From: Verrucomicrobiota bacterium
GTDB lineage: Bacteria > Verrucomicrobiota > Verrucomicrobiia > Opitutales > Opitutaceae
Assembly (NCBI GenBank): GCA_028293565.1
Contig: JAQGON010000199.1
Coordinates: 1-38,517, forward strand
DNA: 38,517 nucleotides
Direction of reading: 5' to 3'
Shown here piece after piece: positions 14,677 through 22,259 of this stretch (its first letter is position 1; each line of letters begins with the position of its first letter). The notes beneath the pieces were generated by a model. It was not told where the DNA came from. It made no database searches and was given only the letters and a program-made list of their open reading frames with translations. The position numbers and the translations under genes are program-made.

Positions 14677-17600
14677 ATGACTGACACCACGACAACGCCT
14701 GTGGCCGGCTCATTCGAGTTCACCCTCAACGGCGAGGCCGTGCGGGTGAGGGACGTGGCGGCGACGACGACACTGCTCAACTGGCTGCGGTCGACCGGGC
14801 GCACGGGCAGCAAGTGCGGCTGCGACGAGGGCGATTGCGGCGCGTGCACGGTGGCGATCGTCGACCGCGACGCGAGCGGCGCGGCCGCATACCGGGCGCT
14901 CAACAGCTGCATCGCGCTGCTGCCGATGCTGGCCGGCCGGGAAATCGTGACGGTGGAGGGACTCGCCCGCGACGGGGAGCTTCATCCGGTGCAGGCGAGC
15001 ATGGTGGAAAATTACGGGTCGCAATGCGGCTACTGCACGCCGGGCTTCGTGGTTTCGCTTTTCGAAGCCTATCATCGGAAGGACTGCGACTCGCCCGCGA
15101 AGATCAACGACCAGCTCTGCGGCAATCTCTGCCGCTGCACCGGGTATCGTCCGATTCGCGACGCGGCGCTGTCGGCGCTGGCGTCGCGCGGCGCGGACCC
15201 CGCGACCGATGACCGGTTCGCGGCGCGGCTGCGGGCGCCGGTGCCGGTTCCCGGGTCGTTCGACTACGCCTCCGGCGCCGGAACGTTTCACCGGCCCGAT
15301 TCGCTGGCGGCTTTGCTTGGACTTCTCGCCGCCCACCCGGAGGCGCGCCTCGTCGCCGGCGCCACGGAAATCGGCGTCGACCTGAACAAAAAACAGCAAT
15401 CCTTTCCGGTGCTCGTCTCGACGGATGGCGTGCCGGAGCTGAGACGCCTGGACCGGGGCCCCGACGGCTGGACCATCGGCGCCGCGGTGCCGCTGACGCT
15501 GATCGAGGAGCGGATCGCGCCCGAGCATTCGGCGCTGGCGAAAATGCTGCGGGTGTTCGCGTCGCGGCAGATCCGCAATCGCGCCACGCTGGGTGGAAAC
15601 CTCGGAACCGCGTCGCCGATCGGGGACAGCGCGCCGCTCCTGATGATGCTCGACGCCCGTCTCGTGCTGGTTTCGGCGGGGGGCGAGCGCACGGTCGAGC
15701 TGGCGGACTTCTTCACCGGCTATCGGCAAACTGCCCTCCGCCGCGGGGAAATCATCCGCGAGGTCTTCGTTCCCCACAGCGTGCCGACGGCGGGACTCAC
15801 GCGGCGCGGCGATTTCATCAAGGTGTCGCGCCGCTCGGAGCTGGATATCAGCATCGTCGCCGCGGCGTTCAGCGTGGATCTGGACGGGGACGATGTCGTG
15901 CGCCGCGCGCGTCTGGCCTATGGCGGCGTCGCCGATCGCACGCGCCGGGCCTTGAAAGCCGAGGCGGCGCTGGTGGGAAGGAAACTGGGGGATGCCGGGA
16001 TCGCGGAGATTCTGGCGGGCGAATTTGCGCCGATCGACGACGTGCGCGCGAGCGCGGCTTACCGCCGCGGCCTGGTCGTTTCGTTGTGGGAGCGGTTTGT
16101 CAGCGGCGACACGAGCATCGCGCACGAGGAGAACCCCCCTTATCGGCCCGGAGCCGTCTGGACGGTGAGCGATGTCACTCGCCGCTCGCGCCACGAGAGC
16201 GCGGTGGGCCACGTGACCGGACGCGCGCTCTATGTCGACGACACCGCGCAGCAGCGACCGATGCTGGACGTCTGGCCGGTGATGGCGGCGCACGCGCACG
16301 CGCGCATCACGCGCCGCGATGCGGCGGCGGCGAGGCGCGCTCCCGGCATCCGCGCGGTGCTGCTGGCGGAGGATATTCCCGGAGTGAACAACGTGGGAGT
16401 CTCGCGCCATGACGAGCCGCTGCTCGCGCGCGACGAGGTGCTCTATCACAGCCAGATGATCGCGGTCGTGGTCGGCGATTCCCGCGCCGCCTGCCGCGCT
16501 GCCGCTGCATTGGTCGAGGTGGATTACGAGCCCCTCGATCCGATCCTCGGGATCGGGGCGGCGATCGCGCGCGGCAGCTATCACACGGATCCGCACACGC
16601 TCTCGCGCGGGGATTGCGTGACGGCGCTGGCGGCGTCGGCGCTGAGATTCGACGGCGAGATCGAATTCGGCGGACAGGAACATTTCTACCTGGAAACCCA
16701 GGCGGCGTGGGCGGAGAGCGGCGAGGACGACACCCTGGCGATTCATTCCTCGACCCAGTATCCTTCGGAGATCCAGACGATCGTGAGCGAGGTGCTGGGA
16801 CTGGCCCGGCACAAGATCGTGGTCGTGAGTCCGCGCATGGGCGGCGCATTCGGCGGAAAGGAAACGCAGGGCAACGCCTACGCGGCAATCGTCGCGCTCG
16901 CGGCGCGTCTCACCGGCCGCCCGGTTCGCGTGCAGCTCGACCGCGACGTCGACATGGCGCTCACCGGCAAGCGCCATCCCTTTCACGCGAAGTTCCGGGT
17001 CGGCCACGATGCCGACGGGCGGGTGCTGGCGGCGGAGGTGGAACTGGTTTCGGACGGGGGCTGGTCGCTCGATCTTTCGCAGCCGATTCTGGATCGCGCG
17101 CTGTTCCATCTCGACAACGCCTATTATCTTCCGGCGGTGCATTTCACGGGCCGCGTCGCGAAGACCCACACAACGTCGCACACGGCCTTCCGCGGATTCG
17201 GCGGACCGCAGGGAATCCTGGTGATCGAGGAAATCATGGATCGCATCGCGCGCCGGACCGGCCTGCCGCCGGAGACGGTGCGCGAGCGCAATCTTTACCA
17301 CGGGACGGGTGAGACGAACCGGACTCATTACCACGAGGACATTGGCGACGCGCGGATTCCGGCGATCTGGCGGCAGGTGCTCGCATGCGCCGATTTCGGG
17401 CGCCGTCGCGCGGCGGTCGACGAATGGAACCGCGAGCACGTCCACGTGAAGCGCGGCCTTGCGGTGACGCCGGTGAAGTTCGGGATCAGTTTCACGCTCA
17501 CGCATTACAACCAGGCGGGAGCGCTCGTGCACATTTACGGAGACGGCAGTGTCCAGGTGAACCATGGCGGAACGGAGATGGGGCAGGGGTTGCACACCAA

Positions 17601-18474
17601 GATTCTCGGCATCGCGATGCGCGAGCTGGGACAGACCGCGGGTGCGATCCGGCTGATGCCCACGAGCACCGACAAGGTGCCGAACGCGTCCGCGACCGCC
17701 GCCTCCTCCGGCTCGGATCTCAATGGCGCCGCCGTCGCGGACGCCTGCATCATTCTGCGGGAGCGCCTGGCGCCGGTCGCGGGCCAGCTGCTCGGGGCGA
17801 AGGCGGAGGAGATCGGGTTCGCGGACGGCGTGGCGCGGGTGCGCGGGACGGATCGGACCGCGACGTTTGCCCAGGTGGCGTGCAGGGCTCACATGGAGCG
17901 GATCAGCCTGTCGGCGACGGGGCATTACAAGACGCCCGGGATCCATTGGGACTGGGCGAAGTCGGCGGGCCGGCCCTTTCATTATTTCGCCTGCGGCGCG
18001 GCGGTCGCGGAAGTCGAAGTCGACGGCTACACCGGCATGCAGCGCGTGCTCCGCGTGGACATCGTGCACGACGTGGGAGACTCGTTGAATCCGGGGATTG
18101 ATCGCGGACAGATTGAAGGCGGCTTCATGCAGGGCATGGGCTGGCTGACGAGCGAGGAGTTGAAGTGGGACGCGAAGGGACGGCTGCTGACGCACAGCGC
18201 GAGCACCTACCAGATTCCCGCGATGAGTGACGCGCCGGTGGAATTCAATGTGACGCTGGTTTCAGGATCGGCGCAGCCGGGCGTGATCCATGGCAGCAAG
18301 GCGGTCGGCGAGCCGCCGCTGATGCTCGCGTTCTCGGTGCGGGAGGCGATCCGCGACGCCGTGTCGGCGTTCGGCTCAAAGGGCGGGGAAGTCCGGCTGG
18401 CCTCGCCGGCGACGGGCGAGGCGATCTTTGCGGCGATCCGGGAGCGACTCGAAAATCGGCGGCCGCGCTGCTGA
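14677..18474 (+). CDS. xdh: Single-chain xanthine dehydrogenase (Fe-S, FAD and Moco domains fused)
   Basis: This 1265-residue protein oxidises hypoxanthine/xanthine to urate. Domains in order: [2Fe-2S] ferredoxin (about 12-90; KCGCDEGDCGAC); helical [2Fe-2S] (95-165; GYCTPG and LCRCTGYRP); FAD-binding (190-370; GGNLGTASPIGDSAP); CO dehydrogenase flavoprotein C-terminal (375-480); and the molybdopterin part (about 510-1260). The last has GGAFGGKETQG (about 722, Gln position altered by Lys-Glu-Thr context), the substrate Arg in TAFRGFGGPQG (about 837) and the catalytic Glu in KAVGEPPLMLA (about 1211). Most bacteria encode this as separate XdhA and XdhB; here both are one continuous frame, the arrangement known from eukaryotes. 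The two halves join near residues 480-510 with no stop. It starts 56 bases after allE. A GGAAGG lies directly against the ATG, closer than usual. Confidence 0.95.
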   Translation: MTDTTTTPVAGSFEFTLNGEAVRVRDVAATTTLLNWLRSTGRTGSKCGCDEGDCGACTVAIVDRDASGAAAYRALNSCIALLPMLAGREIVTVEGLARDGELHPVQASMVENYGSQCGYCTPGFVVSLFEAYHRKDCDSPAKINDQLCGNLCRCTGYRPIRDAALSALASRGADPATDDRFAARLRAPVPVPGSFDYASGAGTFHRPDSLAALLGLLAAHPEARLVAGATEIGVDLNKKQQSFPVLVSTDGVPELRRLDRGPDGWTIGAAVPLTLIEERIAPEHSALAKMLRVFASRQIRNRATLGGNLGTASPIGDSAPLLMMLDARLVLVSAGGERTVELADFFTGYRQTALRRGEIIREVFVPHSVPTAGLTRRGDFIKVSRRSELDISIVAAAFSVDLDGDDVVRRARLAYGGVADRTRRALKAEAALVGRKLGDAGIAEILAGEFAPIDDVRASAAYRRGLVVSLWERFVSGDTSIAHEENPPYRPGAVWTVSDVTRRSRHESAVGHVTGRALYVDDTAQQRPMLDVWPVMAAHAHARITRRDAAAARRAPGIRAVLLAEDIPGVNNVGVSRHDEPLLARDEVLYHSQMIAVVVGDSRAACRAAAALVEVDYEPLDPILGIGAAIARGSYHTDPHTLSRGDCVTALAASALRFDGEIEFGGQEHFYLETQAAWAESGEDDTLAIHSSTQYPSEIQTIVSEVLGLARHKIVVVSPRMGGAFGGKETQGNAYAAIVALAARLTGRPVRVQLDRDVDMALTGKRHPFHAKFRVGHDADGRVLAAEVELVSDGGWSLDLSQPILDRALFHLDNAYYLPAVHFTGRVAKTHTTSHTAFRGFGGPQGILVIEEIMDRIARRTGLPPETVRERNLYHGTGETNRTHYHEDIGDARIPAIWRQVLACADFGRRRAAVDEWNREHVHVKRGLAVTPVKFGISFTLTHYNQAGALVHIYGDGSVQVNHGGTEMGQGLHTKILGIAMRELGQTAGAIRLMPTSTDKVPNASATAASSGSDLNGAAVADACIILRERLAPVAGQLLGAKAEEIGFADGVARVRGTDRTATFAQVACRAHMERISLSATGHYKTPGIHWDWAKSAGRPFHYFACGAAVAEVEVDGYTGMQRVLRVDIVHDVGDSLNPGIDRGQIEGGFMQGMGWLTSEELKWDAKGRLLTHSASTYQIPAMSDAPVEFNVTLVSGSAQPGVIHGSKAVGEPPLMLAFSVREAIRDAVSAFGSKGGEVRLASPATGEAIFAAIRERLENRRPRC

Positions 18475-18506
18475 CTCTGCATCGCCGCGGGAATTCCGCT
18501 GAGGGG

Positions 18507-18621
18507 TTGGCCGCAAGGAGGCGCAAGGGCTCGGTGGCTGCGAAGGAGCTATCATCGCGCCCATAGGCGCACGGGGGATTCGATTCGCAGCCCCGGAGCC
18601 CTTGCGCCTCTTTGCGGCCAA
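18507..18621. terminator. Long hairpin between convergent xdh and xdhC
   Basis: The arms 18507-18544 and 18584-18621 are about 38 bases each and nearly perfectly complementary (TTGGCCGCAAGGAGGCGCAAG against CTTGCGCCTCTTTGCGGCCAA, and GGCTGCGAA against TTCGCAGCC). It lies between two convergent stop codons, so bidirectional termination is likely, though there is no clean T-tract. Its CTTGCGCCTCTTTGCGG arm resembles the dispersed palindrome family, so it may be a distant copy. Confidence 0.75.
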
Positions 18622-18681
18622 CCTTCCCGGACTGCTTTCCCGCGACTCATTCCTGGCATTCCTTTAAAAAACCGGAGGGAA

Positions 18682-19479
18682 TTATTTTTGGGCGAGCCGG
18701 TCCCGTTCGCTCAGCAACTGGGCGGCGATGCTGAGGGCGATTTCGCGGGGGTCGTTGGAGCCGAAAGACAGACCGACCGGACAATGAAACTGGGCGGCCC
18801 GCTCGGCGGGAAGGCCGGCGGCAATCATCTCGCGCCGCAGCACCTCGGCCTTGGCGTTGCTGCCGATGACGCCGATGTAGGGAAATTTTTTCTCGGCCAG
18901 CGCCCGCTGCAGGACCGGCCGGTCGGTCGCATGCCCGCGGGTCAGGCACAGCACGAAAGCGTCGTCGGGAATCTGCGCGACCAGCAGGTCCGGTGCGTCG
19001 GCCTGAAGATAACGGATGTGCCGGCCGCGCGGCAGGCGGTCCAGCCATTCGCGGCGCGAGTCGACGATGGTCAGCTGGCATTCCAACGACGCCAGCACGG
19101 GGACCAGCGCCTGGGAAACGTGGCCGGCGCCAAAGATCCAGATCGGCCAGCCGGCGCCAGCGCCGCCGGCGGCATGCGGCTCGAAATAGAGTTTCACCGA
19201 CCCGCCGCAGGTCATGCCGACGTCGGTCTTCAGGGTCCAGTTGACGAAATGCGATGTCCCGGCGCCCGAGCCGAGCATCTCCTGCGCAAGCTCGATCGCC
19301 TTAGCCTCGACTTTTCCACCGCCGATCGTGCCCGAGTGGAGCCCGCCTGAGGTGACGAGCATCTTCGCGCCGGTTTCCTGCGGGGTGCTGCCCAAGGCCT
19401 CGGCAAGGATCACCAGGACGACCGCGGTCCCCGAACTTTCGAGTTCGAGGAGCTGCTCATAAAGGGACGGCGTGGACAT
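18682..19479 (-). CDS. xdhC: Xanthine dehydrogenase maturation factor XdhC
   Basis: This 265-residue protein of the XdhC/CoxI family handles the molybdenum cofactor, promoting its sulfuration and insertion into XDH. The N-terminal CoxI domain (about 10-100) includes GSTPQETGAKMLV, GTIGGGKVEA and GMTCGGSVKLYFEP, with the Cys of TCGG as the likely cofactor contact. A Rossmann-like domain follows, with IFGAGHVSQAL, VDSRREW and LTRGHATDRPVL. The C-terminal GSNDPREIALSIAAQLL is typical (commonly KTPAEIAVSI). It is convergent with xdh and thus under separate control. Its substrate enzyme is very probably the adjacent single-chain XDH. Confidence 0.94.
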   Translation of the reverse strand: MSTPSLYEQLLELESSGTAVVLVILAEALGSTPQETGAKMLVTSGGLHSGTIGGGKVEAKAIELAQEMLGSGAGTSHFVNWTLKTDVGMTCGGSVKLYFEPHAAGGAGAGWPIWIFGAGHVSQALVPVLASLECQLTIVDSRREWLDRLPRGRHIRYLQADAPDLLVAQIPDDAFVLCLTRGHATDRPVLQRALAEKKFPYIGVIGSNAKAEVLRREMIAAGLPAERAAQFHCPVGLSFGSNDPREIALSIAAQLLSERDRLAQK

Positions 19480-19538
19480 CCACGGATGAGGCTAAAAACG
19501 GCGATGATAGGCAAGAGTCCCGGTCCCCGGAGCGGCCG

Positions 19539-19646
19539 TGTGGCGCGGGTCTCCGACCCGTGAAGGTGGACTCGAGCTAAATAGGTGTGCTCGACGGTCT
19601 CCCGTGGCAGAGTCCGCCCACACGGGTCGGAGACCCGTGCTACATG
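19539..19646. mobile_element. MITE-like element, copy 1 (about 106 bp, 20-bp terminal inverted repeats)
   Basis: The ends carry inverted repeats built on the palindrome ACGGGTCTCCGACCCGT (left, with one mismatch) and ACGGGTCGGAGACCCGT (right). The internal 58 bases (AAGGTGGACTCGAGCTAAA ... AGTCCGCCCA) match the reverse complement of the element at 30583-30689 with about seven differences. There is no coding capacity. It lies directly against the broken 5' end of the gene remnant at 19647. Confidence 0.85.
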
Positions 19647-20103
19647 CACGAGTTCGGGCGCGGTCCTGCTGGAGCTCTACGATGCGCAGCCGTCGGATTA
19701 TGCGAACCGGCTCGTGAACGTCTCGGCGCGGAACCAGGTGGGCACGGGCGCGAACGCGCTGATTGTCGGTTTCGTCATCGCCGGCTCAGGCAGCAAGCAG
19801 CTCCTGATCCGCGGTGTGGGCCCGAAGCTCGCGTCCTTTGGAGTCACGGGTGCGCTGGCCGACCCGTACCTCGAGATTTTCGACTCCGCGGGAAACAAGG
19901 TCGGCGGGAACGACAACTGGGACGCGAGCCTGGCCATCAGCTTCGTCCAGGCCGGCGCGTTCGCTTTGGACGCGGGCAGCAAGGATGCGGCGCTCCTGAT
20001 CACTCTGCCCACGGGAGTCTACAGCGCGAAGCTCACGGGCGTGGGCAACGGCACCGGCGAAGGACTCGTGGAAGTTTACGAAATCGGGGCCTTCGGTGAA
20101 TGA
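19647..20103 (+). pseudogene. C-terminal remnant of a surface/exported repeat-domain protein
   Basis: About 150 residues remain in frame to a proper stop. They read VLLELYDAQ, then RLVNVSARNQVGTG, IVGFVIAGSGSKQLLIRGVGPKL, PYLEIFDSAG and NDNWDAS, ending EGLVEVYEIG. I recognise this as a C-terminal beta-rich domain common in large extracellular verrucomicrobial proteins. Its 5' part is missing; the frame instead runs back into the MITE-like element, where a chance ATG (19585) would add element-encoded residues RPHGSETRAT. I therefore call it a truncated remnant created by, or at least bounded by, the element. Expression as a short fusion cannot be excluded. The family name is inferred from memory of the motif and its function is unknown. 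Confidence 0.7.
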
Positions 20104-20165
20104 AGGTTGCGGATTGAAAGTTGAAGGTACGGACCGACGGCTTGTGAAGGGGCCGCGTCTGGCTT

Positions 20166-21503
20166 TCAACTTTCGACTCTCGACGGTTTTCCGCCGAGCC
20201 GCAGCACGCCGAACGCGCCGGCGACGCCGAGGAGGGCGAGCGGGAGGAGGGCGAGGGAAAAGCTGCCGGTGGAGCTCTTGATCAAGCCGATGAGCGAGAT
20301 GGCGCCGAAGGTGGCGATGTGCGCCCAGGTGTTGATGGCGGCGATCCCCGTCGGAGTGGCGTCGGTTGGAAGCCACTCGCCGGCGAGCGCCCAGAAAGGT
20401 CCCTTGACGGCGTAAGTCCCGACGATCGCCGCGCACAGCAGCACCATGGTCACCGCGAGCGAATGCGTGGCGAGCGTCAGCGCCAGGCTGACCGCGCACA
20501 GCGCGAGCGGCAGCGCGACGCTGCGGCGGCGTTCGCCGAGGCGGTCGGACCGCCGGCCCCACGCGATCATCGCGACGACGCCGAGCCCGAAGGGCAGGGC
20601 GTTGAGCAGCCCGGTTTCCCAGTTTCCGAGTCCGAACGACTGGATGATCTGCGGCTGCCAGAGGGAGAGGGAATTGCTCGCCGCGGACGAAGCCGCGTAG
20701 GCGAGGCTCAGCAGCAACACCGGACCGTTGAAGAGCACGCTTGAGAGTGATGGGCGCTTCGCCGACGGGGACGACAATCGTTCCGAAGCCAGGCGATCGG
20801 ACAGCCAGCGCGCCTGTTCGGGAGCGAGCCAGCGGGCGCTCGAGGGCTGATTGGGCAGCAACGAAAACGCGAGGACCCCGAACACGACGAGCGGCAGGGC
20901 TTCGAGCAGGAACATCCATTGCCAGCCGTGCAATCCGGCTCGTCCCTCGAGACCGAGGAGCGCGGCGGACAAGGGCGAACCGAGAAAACTGGAGAACGGG
21001 GTCGCGACCATGAAGGCCGCAATGATCCGCGCCCGATAGGCGCGCGGAAACCAGCAGGTCAGGTACAGCACGGCGCCGGGGAAAAAGCCGGCTTCGGTGA
21101 TGCCGAGCAGAAAACGCGCAAGATAAAACGACCGCGGCCCCGCGACGAAGGTCATGGCCAGGCTGGCGGCGCTGAGGGCGAGGATGATCAGCGTCAGCCA
21201 CAGCCGCGCGCCCACGCGGACCATCGCGAGATTGCAGGGAATTCCGAAGAGCGTGTAGGAGACGAAGAACAGGCTTCCGCCCCAGCCGAACGCCGCGGCG
21301 GAAAGACCGATGTCCCGGTTCATCTGGAGGGCGGCGAGTCCGGCGTTGGTCCGGCTGATGAAGGCGAAGAAGTAGCACGCGACGAGAAACGGGAGGATCC
21401 GCACCGTCACCCGGCGGATCGTCGACGCCTCCAGCGACGCCGTGTCGCTCGGCAAAACCGCCGCGGTCGGTTCGACGGATCCGGACGGGAGCGCAGGTTT
21501 CAT
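20166..21503 (-). CDS. MFS transporter, anion:cation symporter (ACS) type
   Basis: This 445-residue membrane protein has about twelve hydrophobic helices. After a 30-residue polar N-terminus, helix 1 (ILPFLVACYFFAFISRTNAGLAA) carries the D/R-N-x-G-type motif usual in the ACS family. ARFLLGITEAGFFPGAVLYLTCWFP spans helices 4-5 and is the clearest family signature. The central loop (about 205-240) is hydrophilic, and WALAGEWLPTDATPTGIAAINTWAH matches the second-half signature. Family members carry organic anions such as tartrate, 4-hydroxyphenylacetate, hexuronates and, in yeast Dal5, allantoate. Because it borders the purine island, a ureide or a downstream acid is a possible substrate, but this is only inference. 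It is a single gene with its own promoter region upstream in the 21504-21737 gap. Confidence 0.88.
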   Translation of the reverse strand: MKPALPSGSVEPTAAVLPSDTASLEASTIRRVTVRILPFLVACYFFAFISRTNAGLAALQMNRDIGLSAAAFGWGGSLFFVSYTLFGIPCNLAMVRVGARLWLTLIILALSAASLAMTFVAGPRSFYLARFLLGITEAGFFPGAVLYLTCWFPRAYRARIIAAFMVATPFSSFLGSPLSAALLGLEGRAGLHGWQWMFLLEALPLVVFGVLAFSLLPNQPSSARWLAPEQARWLSDRLASERLSSPSAKRPSLSSVLFNGPVLLLSLAYAASSAASNSLSLWQPQIIQSFGLGNWETGLLNALPFGLGVVAMIAWGRRSDRLGERRRSVALPLALCAVSLALTLATHSLAVTMVLLCAAIVGTYAVKGPFWALAGEWLPTDATPTGIAAINTWAHIATFGAISLIGLIKSSTGSFSLALLPLALLGVAGAFGVLRLGGKPSRVES

Positions 21504-21531
21504 GGGGTGGACCCGCCGGGGCCGGGCGAGT

Positions 21532-21627
21532 CTTCACCACGAAGGACGCGAAGCGCACGAAGACCAAGCCCGGAATTGCCGAGGGGGCCGGCCTTCGCGT
21601 GCTTCGCGTCCTTCGTGGTAAAAATTA
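21532..21627. repeat. Dispersed intergenic palindrome, copy 6
   Basis: CTTCACCACGAAGGACGCGAAG at the left pairs almost perfectly with CTTCGCGTCCTTCGTGGTAAA at the right, with an inner GCACGAAG/CTTCGCGTGC pair. It lies in the promoter gap between the divergent MFS and GNAT genes, which is notable because it is not a terminator position. Confidence 0.8.
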
Positions 21628-21737
21628 TCCCGCCGCCTGCGCGAGTTGTTCTCCGCTTGCCATCGAACGCCTGGAACCGGGGCAGAGAAATAGACTCGTA
21701 CGCCGATGGGGACGGCCCTTGCATCCCCGGACCCGCA

Positions 21738-22259
21738 ATGTCCCTCGAGATTGTTTATCGCGCGTTCCGTGATGATGACAACGTGTCCGAGATCACGGCG
21801 ATGCTGCACCTCGCCTACGGATCGCTGCTGCGGATGGGATTTCGGTACACGGCCACGGGGCAGGACGACGCCACGACGCTCAGGCGGCTGCGCAAGGGTT
21901 CTCCCTTGATGGCCGAGCATGAGGGGAAAGTGGTGGGAACGATCACGTATTATCCGGCAAATCCGGACTCGATCTGTGCGTGCTATCGGAGTTCGCCGTC
22001 GTTCGGGCAGTTTGGGGTTCATCCCCAATTTCAGCGGCAGGGAATCGGCCGCGCGTTGCTGGCGCAGATGGAGGCAAGGGCGTGCGCCGACTCGGCCGCG
22101 ACGCTCGCGCTGGATACGGCGGAAGGCGCGGCGCATCTGTGCCGCTGGTATGGATCGCTCGGCTACGAGTTCGTGGAATATGTGACGTGGGGCACCGTGA
22201 ATTATCGAAGCGTCATCCTCGCGAAGAAACTCGCGCCGGCGCCCGCCGAACGCCGTTGA
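21738..22259 (+). CDS. GNAT-family N-acetyltransferase
   Basis: This 173-residue protein has the GNAT fold. The acetyl-CoA-binding motif is in FGVHPQFQRQGIGRALLAQME (Q/R-x-x-G-x-G/A pattern QRQGIG), preceded by the beta-strand VVGTITYYP and followed by LALDTAEGAAHLCRWYGSLGYEFVEY, typical of motif B. The N-terminal IVYRAFRDDDNVSEITAMLHLAY matches the usual first strand and helix. The substrate cannot be told from sequence. Its last codons overlap the TTG start of the following hydrolase gene (TTGA), so the two are probably co-translated. I chose the ATG at 21738 because it gives a standard GNAT N-terminus; the open frame upstream runs through the palindromic repeat and the antisense of the MFS gene. 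Confidence 0.9.
   Translation: MSLEIVYRAFRDDDNVSEITAMLHLAYGSLLRMGFRYTATGQDDATTLRRLRKGSPLMAEHEGKVVGTITYYPANPDSICACYRSSPSFGQFGVHPQFQRQGIGRALLAQMEARACADSAATLALDTAEGAAHLCRWYGSLGYEFVEYVTWGTVNYRSVILAKKLAPAPAERR

Noticed and set aside
14710-18195. A 1161-codon open frame on the minus strand
   Set aside because: It is antisense to the xanthine dehydrogenase gene, is rich in Arg, His and Asp as expected for a GC-rich shadow frame, and has no recognisable domain.
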